Positions 57,323-64,000 of a stretch of DNA of 64,000 nt are shown here, piece by piece. Both the position numbers and the translations under genes were made by a program. Source of the stretch: Bordetella parapertussis (GTDB taxonomy: Bacteria; Pseudomonadota; Gammaproteobacteria; Burkholderiales; Burkholderiaceae_B); NCBI GenBank assembly GCA_945895265.1, contig CAMDEF010000015.1, positions 1-64,000 of the forward strand. Direction: 5' to 3'. The first letter of the stretch is position 1. Each line of letters opens with the position of its first letter. Below the pieces are notes generated by a model, which was given only the letters and a program-made list of their open reading frames with translations, made no database searches and was not told the DNA's origin.

Positions 57323-58203
57323 TCGCCTACTTCGTCGCGATTGGTATCGTCTCGCTCATCTATGCCTTACTGGCCTTGGGGCTAAACCTACAGTTCGGTT
57401 TAACGCGCCTCGTCAATTTTGGGATTGTGGCGTTTTTTGCGATTGGGGCTTATACCTCTGCGCTGTTAGCCCTCGCCGGTGTTCCACTGCTGATCTCTTT
57501 TATGTGCGCAACCTTACTGGCAAGTTTAGCGGCCTTACCCATTGGATTACTGTCTTTGCGGCTACGCGAAGACTATCTCGCAATTGTCACGCTTGGTTTT
57601 TCAGAGGCGATTCGGATCACGATTCAACAAGAAGAATGGCTCACCAAAGGAGTTCAAGGGCTGCCGGGCATACCCAAAGTGTTTGCCTCGCTAGGGGCAG
57701 GTCAGTCGGATAACGCTTTATTCATCTTGTTATTTGCATTGACCGCCTTAGTCGCCTGGGGTACGGTTCGCCTCACACGCAGCCCACTTGGGCGCTTGTT
57801 GCGGGCGATTGGCGATGACGAACCGGCGCTCATGGCCTTAGGTAAAAATCCCACAAAATTTAAAGTGCAGATTTTTATGCTCGGCGCTGGGCTCGCCGGT
57901 TTAGCGGGTGCCTTCTATGCCCACTTCATCACCTTTATTAGCCCCGAACAATTCATCCCGTTAGTGACCTTTTATGTTTGGATGGGCCTCATCATGGGCG
58001 GCTCAGGCACCGTGAAGGGCGCTTTGGGTGGCGCAGTTCTGTTAATGATTTTTTTAGAAGGTTCGCGCTTTATCAAAGACTGGATCCCTGGGGTCTCTGA
58101 GGTGCAGATGGCTAGCGTCAGACTCGCCGCTGTTGGCCTGGCCTTAATTTTGGTCACCCTTTATCGACCCAATGGTCTGTTCAGTGGGCGTTCAAAAACA
58201 TGA
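57319..58203 (+). CDS. Liv-type ABC transporter permease (LivM-like)
   Basis: 294-residue permease with about eight helices, opening IAYFVAIGIVSLIYALLAL and GLNLQFGLTRLVNFG. The EAA-like coupling loop is TRSPLGRLLRAIGDDEPALMALGKNPTKFK (about 150-180), and GSGTVKGALGGAVLL lies near the end. The start is a GTG overlapped by a 13-codon upstream frame. It overlaps the first ATPase by four bases. Confidence 0.92.
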   Translation: MIAYFVAIGIVSLIYALLALGLNLQFGLTRLVNFGIVAFFAIGAYTSALLALAGVPLLISFMCATLLASLAALPIGLLSLRLREDYLAIVTLGFSEAIRITIQQEEWLTKGVQGLPGIPKVFASLGAGQSDNALFILLFALTALVAWGTVRLTRSPLGRLLRAIGDDEPALMALGKNPTKFKVQIFMLGAGLAGLAGAFYAHFITFISPEQFIPLVTFYVWMGLIMGGSGTVKGALGGAVLLMIFLEGSRFIKDWIPGVSEVQMASVRLAAVGLALILVTLYRPNGLFSGRSKT

Positions 58204-58991
58204 AGAGCCCCGCGCGCAACTTTGCTTCAGAACATTTGCTTGCTGTTGAGCAAGTCAGTTGTGTGTATGGCGGCTTTAAGGCTGTTGATAGCGTGTCATT
58301 CTCGCTACAACCGGGCGAGCTGCTCGGTATCGCCGGCACCAACGGCGCCGGAAAAAGTACGCTCTTTGCCGCCATTGCTGGGCAACAACGCGCAAGCGCC
58401 GGCAAAATCATTTTTAATGGTGCCGATCTCACAAGACTCGAACCCTATCAGCGTGCGAGACTTGGGCTTGTACGTACCTTTCAGATCCCGCGCGAATTCA
58501 AATCCCTCACCGTTCACGAAAATCTCTTGGCGGGAGCCCCGAATACAGAGGGTGAGCAATTATTTGCAGCGCTGGTCAACACCCGTGCGAGACAGCAGCG
58601 TGAGCGCGAGCTTTCAGAAAAAGCCGACGAGGTGCTTGAGTTTCTAAATCTTTCGAAAGTACGCAATATCCCTGCATTGAATCTTTCGGGCGGACAAAAA
58701 AAACTCGTTGAGTTAGGCCGGGTATTAATGCTTGAGCCACGGTGTATTTTGTTAGATGAGCCCTTCGCTGGCGTAAACCCCGTACTGATCGATCAGTTGA
58801 GCCAGCATATCGTGACGCTCAATCAACGAGGCATTGCCTTTATTTTGATCGAGCATCATCTACAAGCGCTTAAAAAATTGGCGAAACGCCTCATCGTGAT
58901 GGATCGCGGAAGCATCCTGGCGCAGGGCGACCCGCAAAGCGTTCTGGATGATCCTCAAGTACAGCTCGCCTACATGGGCGGTGTGGCATGA
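58200..58991 (+). CDS. Liv-type ABC transporter ATPase (LivG-like)
   Basis: 263-residue ATPase. Walker A is GTNGAGKST, the signature is LSGGQKKLVELGRVLM and Walker B is CILLDEPFAG, followed by the LivG hallmark VNP and the H-loop LIEHH (one more His than usual). It is coupled to livM and livF by four-base overlaps. Confidence 0.94.
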   Translation: MKSPARNFASEHLLAVEQVSCVYGGFKAVDSVSFSLQPGELLGIAGTNGAGKSTLFAAIAGQQRASAGKIIFNGADLTRLEPYQRARLGLVRTFQIPREFKSLTVHENLLAGAPNTEGEQLFAALVNTRARQQRERELSEKADEVLEFLNLSKVRNIPALNLSGGQKKLVELGRVLMLEPRCILLDEPFAGVNPVLIDQLSQHIVTLNQRGIAFILIEHHLQALKKLAKRLIVMDRGSILAQGDPQSVLDDPQVQLAYMGGVA

Positions 58992-59689
58992 GTTTGCTTG
59001 TGATAAAAGGCCTTGCCGGGGGCTATAGCGAAGTCGACATCGTGTCTGAGATTGATTTAATAGTCGACGCGCAAGAGATTGTCACGATTGCCGGAACCAA
59101 CGGTGCTGGCAAATCAACCTTGGTCAAAGCGCTGCTAGGATTACTGCCTAGAATACGTGGCGAAATCTTGCTTGATGGGCAGTCGCTGACGACCCTGGCT
59201 GCAGAAGAGCGTTTTTACGCAGGGCTCGCCTATGTGCCACAGGTCGCCAATGTCTTTGGCTCGCTGACCGTGCGTGAAAACCTACTGGTCGTGCGTGGCG
59301 TCAAAAAACTTGAGGCTCGTGTGGCCGAAGTGCTTGAACTGTTTCCTGCACTCATCGAAAAAATGTCACAACGGGCAAGTCAACTTTCAGGTGGAGAGCG
59401 ACAACAGCTTGCCTTTGCCCGGGCCTTGATGCCCTCACCTAAACTCATGGTGCTTGATGAGCCTACAGCGGCATTAGCCCCTAGCTTGGTTGCGAAAGTC
59501 TTTGACCTGGTCGGCCAGCTTCCGACACGGGGCGTCGCTGTCTTGATGGTCGAGCAACGCGCACGGCAGGCACTAGAGATTAGCCAGCGCGGCTACATCT
59601 TGGATCAAGGGCGTTGTGTCTTATCAGGACGCGCAAGTGATTTACTGGCCAATGAGCAAATGACTGCGCTGTATTTAGGCCATCGATAA
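58988..59689 (+). CDS. Liv-type ABC transporter ATPase (LivF-like)
   Basis: 233-residue ATPase. Walker A GTNGAGKST, signature LSGGERQQLAFARALM, Walker B LMVLDEPTAAL and the LivF ending VLMVEQRARQALEISQRGYIL. It is the last gene of the transporter and is followed by a bidirectional terminator. Confidence 0.94.
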   Translation: MSLLVIKGLAGGYSEVDIVSEIDLIVDAQEIVTIAGTNGAGKSTLVKALLGLLPRIRGEILLDGQSLTTLAAEERFYAGLAYVPQVANVFGSLTVRENLLVVRGVKKLEARVAEVLELFPALIEKMSQRASQLSGGERQQLAFARALMPSPKLMVLDEPTAALAPSLVAKVFDLVGQLPTRGVAVLMVEQRARQALEISQRGYILDQGRCVLSGRASDLLANEQMTALYLGHR

Positions 59690-59726
59690 CAGGTCGGGCT
59701 CATTTGCATAGAAAGTATCGCCGTAA

Positions 59727-59752
59727 AAAAAAGCACCCTTAGGTGCTTTTTT
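59727..59752. terminator. Bidirectional terminator between livF-like and rplS
   Basis: GCACC (59733-59737) pairs with GGTGC (59742-59746) around a CTTA loop, with AAAAAA on the left and TTTTTT on the right. It serves both the rightward Liv cluster and the leftward rplS. Confidence 0.9.
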
Positions 59753-59776
59753 GGTATCGATAAAAACTGAAGCCGC

Positions 59777-60157
59777 CTATGCAACCACGACAGTTTTACG
59801 AACCAGTTTTTCTTTAATACGTGCTGACTTGCCTGAGCGGTCACGCAGGTAATAGAGCTTGGCACGACGCACATCACCGCGGCGCTTAACTTCGATCGAG
59901 GCGATTTGTGTTGAATACAGTTGGAACGTACGCTCGACGGCTTCGCCAGAAGAAATCTTGCGAACGATGAACGATGAGTTCAGGCCACGGTTACGACGGG
60001 CAATCACAACGCCTTCGAAGGCCTGAGCGCGCTTACGTGCGCCTTCAACCACATTGACGCTGACAATCACGGTGTCGCCAGGAGCGAATTCGGTGACGGG
60101 TTTACCGCCAGTGAGGCGAGCAATTTCTTCTTGCTCAAGAATAGCGATTAGGTTCAT
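59777..60157 (-). CDS. rplS: 50S ribosomal protein L19
   Basis: 126-residue ribosomal protein at the 30S-50S interface. Typical segments: [15 protein letters not shown] at the start, [16 protein letters not shown], and the C-terminal [22 protein letters not shown]. In most proteobacteria rplS is the last gene of rpsP-rimM-trmD-rplS; those genes are not upstream here (60158-60406 has no frame), so rplS is separated from its usual operon and must have its own promoter in that gap. Confidence 0.97.
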   Translation of the reverse strand: MNLIAILEQEEIARLTGGKPVTEFAPGDTVIVSVNVVEGARKRAQAFEGVVIARRNRGLNSSFIVRKISSGEAVERTFQLYSTQIASIEVKRRGDVRRAKLYYLRDRSGKSARIKEKLVRKTVVVA

Positions 60158-60406
60158 ATGAACTCCAAGTCATCTTGCTCTCGGTGGTTTCACCAGTGCA
60201 GTCATTGATGCCAGCCCCAAAAAAGCTGACAACAAATCAAGCCTGGATCGGTATTGTTTGACGTGCGCCTGACCTATTCAGGGGCCGTTACCGGGCAGAG
60301 GATGCGTTAACAAAGCCATTGATTCTACAACATTTTTGGATGCATACACCAATCGAGAGGCTCGCCTGATGTTACAAAGCAAGCTATGACTGGTTTGTGA
60401 CATGAA

Positions 60407-60628
60407 GTGCCCAGGATAAAACTTAGGCTCAAGCTTAGGCTGACCTTTAGTTTGAGCCCTGAGCTAAGGCCCAGTTTGGACCTTAGTTTGGGTTCTAAGC
60501 TGAATTGTAGTTTGGACCTTAGTTTGGGTACTCAGTTAAATCCAAGTTTTAACCTTAGTTTGGGTACTAAGTTGAATCCTAGTTTGAACTCTAGCCTGAG
60601 CTCTATCTTGAATCCTAACTTTTTATGA
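60407..60628 (+). CDS. Leu-periodic repeat reading frame, uncertain gene
   Basis: 73 codons from a GTG start. The protein is made of tetrapeptides ending in Leu, such as KLRL, DLSL, GTKL and NPSL, in 15 or more successive units with a 12-residue super-repeat of the type DLSL-GTKL-NPSL. The DNA has a clear 12-bp period (CTTAGTTTGGGT-like units). The stop overlaps the ATG of the downstream transporter in ATGA. No family is recognised. No Shine-Dalgarno sequence is clear. It could be a real translated leader peptide or an expanded simple repeat that happens to be open in one frame. Confidence 0.4.
   Translation: MPRIKLRLKLRLTFSLSPELRPSLDLSLGSKLNCSLDLSLGTQLNPSFNLSLGTKLNPSLNSSLSSILNPNFL
60413..60625. 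repeat. Degenerate 12-bp tandem repeat
   Basis: About 17 degenerate copies of a 12-bp unit resembling CTTAGTTTGGGT run from about 60418 to 60622, with a 36-bp higher-order period in the second half. Other reading frames contain stops (TAG, TGA, TAA) nearly every unit; only one frame is open. It ends exactly at the start of the next gene. Confidence 0.85.
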
Positions 60629-61497
60629 GCTCTACCGCTCTCTTCCTCGTCATTGCAGCGGCGGTTGCGCATGCCTCTTGGAACCTGCTTGCCAAGCGTG
60701 CGGCGCACGTTGGGCCAGCTTTTGTGTTTGCCTACGGCCTTTGTTGCACCATTTTGTATGCCCCCTGGGTGTTATGGGTTTTAGTCTTTGAGCAAAACGA
60801 ATGGAGTTGGCCGGTCGTAGGCTGTATCGCGTTGTCGGGTGTAGTGCACCTGGCCTACAGCCTGTGCCTGCAGCGAGGTTACCAGTTGGCCGACTTATCG
60901 GTTGTGTATCCGATCGCACGCGGCACAGGGCCGATGCTAGCCACCGTAGGGGCACTGTTACTGCTAGACGAGCCTGCGACGGTGCGTGGTATCAGCGGGA
61001 TGTTGTGCGTGGTAGCTGGTGTGTTGCTGATTGCGACACAAGGCAATCTTCGTCGTCTAATGCAACCAGCTGCCATGGTGGGAGTTCGTTGGGGGGCTTT
61101 GGTTGGCGCGTTGATCGCAGCCTATACCTTAGTGGATGCCTATGGCGTCAAAACTCTTTTGATTGCCCCTGTTGTGTACGATTGGGCCACCTGCGCGACC
61201 CGTACGTTACTGCTGTTGCCACATACTGCAAAGCAGCCCCGGCAGGCCTGGGCTGCGATGAAAGGATATTGGCCACTGGCGTGGGCAATCGGGGTGCTAT
61301 CCCCGCTTGGATATATTTTGGTGCTCTACGCCTTACGCGATGGCGCCCCAGTTAGCCTGGTGGCACCTGCGCGTGAAATGTCTATGTTGTTGGTGACACT
61401 TGCAGGGCTTTACCTGCTGCGTGAGCCTGTCGGCTGGGGGCGCTTGGTAGGCTGTGGCGGGATCGCCTTTGGCGTAGTGCTGCTGGCTGGTAGCTAG
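60625..61497 (+). CDS. DMT-superfamily (EamA) transporter
   Basis: 290-residue protein with about ten helices in two EamA repeats: AHASWNLLAKRAAHVG in the first, with the Trp-Asn-Leu signature, and REPVGWGRLVGCGGIAFGVVLL at the end. The motif LSVVYPIARGTGPMLATVGALLLLDEP is typical of metabolite exporters. It starts within the ATGA overlap of the repeat frame. A hairpin lies after its stop. Substrate unknown. Confidence 0.88.
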   Translation: MSSTALFLVIAAAVAHASWNLLAKRAAHVGPAFVFAYGLCCTILYAPWVLWVLVFEQNEWSWPVVGCIALSGVVHLAYSLCLQRGYQLADLSVVYPIARGTGPMLATVGALLLLDEPATVRGISGMLCVVAGVLLIATQGNLRRLMQPAAMVGVRWGALVGALIAAYTLVDAYGVKTLLIAPVVYDWATCATRTLLLLPHTAKQPRQAWAAMKGYWPLAWAIGVLSPLGYILVLYALRDGAPVSLVAPAREMSMLLVTLAGLYLLREPVGWGRLVGCGGIAFGVVLLAGS

Positions 61498-61498
61498 T

Positions 61499-61521
61499 GC
61501 GCTTGGCGTTCGCTCAAGCGC
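61499..61521 (+). terminator. Hairpin after the DMT transporter gene
   Basis: GCGCTTG (61499-61505) pairs with CAAGCGC (61515-61521) around a 9-base loop, starting directly after the stop. There is no T-run; terminator function is uncertain. Confidence 0.35.
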
Positions 61522-61592
61522 CTTACGTGGGAATCAAGCACATTGTTGAGCGACGCGCCTTGCGCTAGCAAACGCGCTGTCGCTCTGACGCT

Positions 61593-61772
61593 TCAATAGC
61601 CAGCAGCGTTACCAATCAACAGAACGGCGGGGATCATGGCAACCCAAAAGGACAGCAAGAGGATGTCAGACAACATGCCTTTTACGCTGGGTGAGCCCTG
61701 GCGTGCGGCTGAAGACGCGAACGATGGTGCGAAAGGCGCACGTGGGGTTTGCTGAGTAGTAGATTGACGCAT
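61593..61772 (-). CDS. Small single-pass membrane protein, probably SOS-regulated
   Basis: 59 residues from the ATG at 61772, which has CGGAG about eight bases upstream; a TTG at 61841 would add 23 Arg/Trp-rich residues and is less likely. The first 30 residues are polar (Ser, Thr, Gln, Pro, Arg), then one strongly hydrophobic helix (about 34-57, DILLLSFWVAMIPAVLLIG) near the C terminus. No named family is recognised. Two LexA boxes cover its probable promoter, about 130 bases upstream. Small membrane SOS products in other bacteria include division inhibitors (SidA, YneA) and membrane-depolarising toxins (TisB); either role is inference. Confidence 0.7.
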   Translation of the reverse strand: MRQSTTQQTPRAPFAPSFASSAARQGSPSVKGMLSDILLLSFWVAMIPAVLLIGNAAGY

Positions 61773-61897
61773 GATGGGGCTCCGATAAACTAACAATGCA
61801 CTACGTTTAAGTAACCACCCCCGACCGCCGTAGCGACCCAAGATGGTTGCCGGGGACCTAGAACCGGCAAAACTGTTTGGTCAGTGACCATAAACAA

Positions 61898-61935
61898 TAC
61901 TGTACACGCATACAGTACTGTTTGCAAACACAGTT
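61898..61935 (-). promoter_or_regulatory. Tandem LexA boxes over a promoter
   Basis: Two SOS boxes of the form CTGT-N8-ACAG lie side by side: 61900-61915 (extended TACTGTACACGCATACAGTA) and 61918-61933 (CTGTTTGCAAACACAG), centres 18 bases apart. On the minus strand TTGCAA (61927-61922) and TACAGT (61904-61899), 17 bases apart, form a promoter wholly inside the boxes, so LexA would block polymerase. The rightward direction shows no comparable promoter at this place. The likely target is the small membrane protein gene to the left. Confidence 0.85.
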
Positions 61936-62236
61936 ATTTAAAATGGATGTTTTTTGCAACAAAACTATTCTTAGCGACTGTCGAACAAGTGTGTTGACTC
62001 ATTGACTATTGGCAATCGTGCGCTCTGAGCACGGGCTTACTGACTTTTAGCAATCGTGTTAATGAAGCGCTGGCACATTGACTCTTCACCATCAAGCGAC
62101 CAAACAACTTGCGCCCTTCCAGTACGTGCGGATGGCTAGAACCTACAAAAGCACACTCAAACTACGCCTTAGGTGAAATAGGCCGCGCTGTGCTAATTTT
62201 CGATCTTCTCAAAAACTTTTTTGCCAGACTCGCACC
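61936..62236. other. Intergenic region upstream of the ThDP enzyme
   Basis: This spacer holds no credible gene; the longest frames are about 20 codons. It contains several short AT-rich stretches and a repeated string TTGACT/CATTGACT (around 61995-62005 and 62074-62082), but no complete promoter I would defend. The ThDP enzyme must be transcribed from within it. Confidence 0.4.
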
Positions 62237-63868
62237 ATGACAAACTTCACCTCAAGCCACGCCCTGTTTAAAGTGTTCTCTGAATATGGCATGGATCGAC
62301 TTTTTCTCGTACCTGGCGAAAGCTACCTTGGCCTGCTCGATGCCTTGGTCGATTTTCCGGCCATCGATGTTGTGACCTGCCGCCACGAAGGCGGGGCAGG
62401 CTACATGGCAGTCGCAGACGGTCGCCTGACGCGTCGTCCGGGCTTGGCCTTAGTGAGTCGTGGCCCAGGTGCCTCGAACGCCGCGATTGCAGTGCATACC
62501 GCGCAGCAAGACGCCGTGCCAATGATTCTTGTGATTGGTCAAATCGCAGCGCGCGACCTGCGTCGCGAGGCTTTTCAAGAAATTGATTATCAACAAATGT
62601 TTGGCTCGGTCGCCAAATGGGTGTTCGAATGCACGGGCCCCGAACAAATCGCTCAGGCTGCTTTCAAAGCCATTCGGATGGCAACCTCGGGGGTACCGGG
62701 CCCAGTCGTGTTGGTGCTGCCTGAGGATATTCAACAGCAAACGGTGCCTGAGCCAACGTTCAAACAACACCCACACGTCTTTGGCTTACCAGCCCCCGAC
62801 ACAATGACAAAAATCGTTGAACAACTCAAGGCCGCACAACGCCCTGTCGTGATCGCGGGTGGCTGCTTTGACTGCCCTGGCGGACGTGAAGCCTTAGCGG
62901 CCTTTGTGCACCACTGGCAGTTACCCACCATGGTGTCATTCAGACGTCACGACATTTTTGCAAACGACGACGCGCTATTTGTTGGCGACTTGGGATTATC
63001 AAATCCAGTCGCGCAAATGGCAACGTTACAAACCAGTGATTTCATCCTTGCCCTAGGCACCCGCTTGGGCGATATCACCACACAAAACTATCAGTTTCCG
63101 GCCTATGCGCAAGCCCCACAAACACTGCTGCACTGCTACCCTGATTCACGTATCGTGAGCTGGGATACCGTGGCCGACTACCCGTTGGTGTGCGACCCTG
63201 TTGGCTTGGTACAAGCCTTGACGCAAGGCCCTGCCCCCGCAGTCAGCGCCGCCCGCGTCGGCTGGCTAAAAGCACTTCGCGAGCACTCGCAATCCTGGGC
63301 AGCCTGGCCATCGCGCCAAGCCAAGAAGGGCGTGAACTTTACCGAAGTCGTTCGCGCACTTGAGGCTCACTCACCACTAGACACCACCATCTGCCTAGAT
63401 GCCGGTACGTTTGCCGCACCCGTCTATCGTCACTTCACTTTCAAAACGGGTCAACGTCTGATGGCACCTTTGGCAGGTGCCATGGGCTATGGCACACCCG
63501 CAGCAGTGGCCTGCGCCTTGCGCGAACCCACCCGCACAACAGTTTGTATCGTTGGCGATGGCGGCTTTTTAATGACCGGTAACGAAATGATTTTGGCCGT
63601 TGAACGCAAGCTGCCCATCATCTTTATCGTGTCAAATAATGCCAGCTACGGTTCGATTCGCCTGCACCAAGAACGCGGCTATCCAGGGCGCGTGAGCGGT
63701 ACCTCGCTGTTTAATCCTGACTTCTATGAGCTGGCACGCAGCTTTGGCATGGCGGCAGCGCGCATCACGCAAAAAGAAGAAATTGACGGCGTTCTAAAGG
63801 CAGCCTTCAAGGCGAAGGCGCCGATACTGATTGAGGTTAATACGAGCTTAGATGCGATGTTGCCTTAG
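62237..63868 (+). CDS. Thiamine diphosphate-dependent enzyme (acetolactate synthase/decarboxylase-like)
   Basis: 543 residues with the three ThDP domains: N-terminal PYR with the catalytic Glu51 in CRHEGGAGYMA, central domain around 190-320, and C-terminal PP domain with the ThDP motif GDGGFLMTGNEMILAVERKLPIIFIVSNNASYG (GDG...NN, about residues 440-475). No FAD-binding or regulatory subunit partner is present. Family members include acetolactate synthase, benzoylformate decarboxylase and oxalyl-CoA decarboxylase; which reaction applies is not clear from sequence. The 3' end overlaps a convergent gene by four bases. Confidence 0.88.
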   Translation: MTNFTSSHALFKVFSEYGMDRLFLVPGESYLGLLDALVDFPAIDVVTCRHEGGAGYMAVADGRLTRRPGLALVSRGPGASNAAIAVHTAQQDAVPMILVIGQIAARDLRREAFQEIDYQQMFGSVAKWVFECTGPEQIAQAAFKAIRMATSGVPGPVVLVLPEDIQQQTVPEPTFKQHPHVFGLPAPDTMTKIVEQLKAAQRPVVIAGGCFDCPGGREALAAFVHHWQLPTMVSFRRHDIFANDDALFVGDLGLSNPVAQMATLQTSDFILALGTRLGDITTQNYQFPAYAQAPQTLLHCYPDSRIVSWDTVADYPLVCDPVGLVQALTQGPAPAVSAARVGWLKALREHSQSWAAWPSRQAKKGVNFTEVVRALEAHSPLDTTICLDAGTFAAPVYRHFTFKTGQRLMAPLAGAMGYGTPAAVACALREPTRTTVCIVGDGGFLMTGNEMILAVERKLPIIFIVSNNASYGSIRLHQERGYPGRVSGTSLFNPDFYELARSFGMAAARITQKEEIDGVLKAAFKAKAPILIEVNTSLDAMLP

Positions 63869-64000
63869 GCTAGATCAGAGCGCGTGAGCGCCTCGGTCAT
63901 CACCGCGCCCTGAGACAACGCCAAGCTAAGTGCCTGTACGCGGGGCAAGATCGACCCTGCATAAAACACCGCTGTTGCAAATTTATTTTGCGTAAAGGGT
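63865..64000 (-). CDS. C-terminal end of an acyl-CoA dehydrogenase-like gene (partial)
   Basis: The last 44 codons of a minus-strand gene that continues past the right edge of the window. They include KFATAVFYAGSILPRVQALS and end LTRSDLA. The segment resembles the C-terminal helical domain of the DmdC/PF12806 type of acyl-CoA dehydrogenase, where a comparable FA-x-FYAxxxLPxVxAL stretch occurs. It is short, so the family call is tentative; that it is coding rests on frame, convergent overlap of four bases and composition. Confidence 0.55.
   Translation of the reverse strand, partial: PFTQNKFATAVFYAGSILPRVQALSLALSQGAVMTEALTRSDLA

Noticed and set aside
61773..61841. TTG start adding 23 residues to the small SOS protein
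   Set aside because: It lacks a ribosome binding site and gives an Arg/Trp-rich head; the ATG at 61772 has one.
1..64000. CRISPR arrays, tRNA or rRNA genes, insertion sequences and prophage
   Set aside because: I saw no spaced repeats of CRISPR type, no tRNA clover-leaf strings, no rRNA segments, no transposase or integrase frames. This was visual reading, so a short tRNA could still be missed.

Overview
This window looks like a chromosomal segment of a betaproteobacterium in the order Burkholderiales. My best guess is Alcaligenaceae, from recalled gene orders (trxA-rho, yhdP next to glnE, pdxJ-acpS-nagZ-uvrC-pgsA, orn-M48-rsgA-nudL) and protein resemblance, not from a database search. Nearly every base is genic. 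I see no rRNA, tRNA, CRISPR array, insertion sequence, integrase or phage gene.

Layout. 0-7 kb (minus strand): orphan UgpB-type binding protein, ferredoxin-type reductase, topoisomerase IV genes parC and parE. 7.5-16 kb: trxA and rho (+), yhdP (-), glnE (+). 16-20.3 kb: queH (+), then an overlapping GT2 glycosyltransferase/ChbG-HpnK-type deacetylase pair, a DMT transporter and an Asp/Glu/hydantoin-type racemase (-). 20.6-26.3 kb (+): complete five-gene peptide-type ABC transporter. 26.4-30.1 kb: clpB (-) with a sigma32-type promoter, an 8-bp tandem repeat, and fnr (+). 30.1-33 kb: two acyl-CoA dehydrogenases (-) and a MaoC-like dehydratase (+). 33-39.7 kb (-): cbb3 oxidase cluster, read in order as CcoI-like, ccoS, ccoN, ccoO, ccoQ, ccoP, ccoG, a short CcoH-like gene and a small membrane protein. 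Two perfect FNR boxes stand in front of it, one before the CcoI-like gene and one before ccoN. 39.8-44.5 kb (-): pgsA, uvrC, nagZ, acpS, pdxJ. 44.6-46.6 kb (-): a binding protein with a gene relic at its 3' end, and a spermidine-synthase-like protein. 46.7-50.2 kb (+): rpmE2, a GT83-like glycosyltransferase and a MATE transporter. 50.2-53.8 kb: orn (-), M48 protease and rsgA (+), nudL (-). 53.9-59.7 kb (+): amidohydrolase plus a complete Liv-type ABC transporter. 59.8 kb to the end: rplS (-), a Leu-periodic repeat reading frame overlapping a DMT transporter (+), a small membrane protein facing tandem LexA boxes (-), a ThDP enzyme (+), and the 3' end of an acyl-CoA dehydrogenase-like gene (-).

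How the parts fit. The anaerobic regulator FNR lies in the same window as the microaerobic cbb3 oxidase genes that carry perfect FNR sites, so a local oxygen-response module is likely. The two points I find most unusual are: (1) the CcoI-position gene encodes a copper P-type ATPase stripped of its metal-binding, actuator, phosphorylation and nucleotide-binding domains, keeping the membrane helices and the CPC motif; and (2) a 59-residue single-pass membrane protein lies downstream of a promoter fully covered by two LexA boxes, the architecture of an SOS-induced small membrane effector. Three short genes or gene parts (ccoQ, ccoS and the partial gene at the right edge) were read directly from the DNA.
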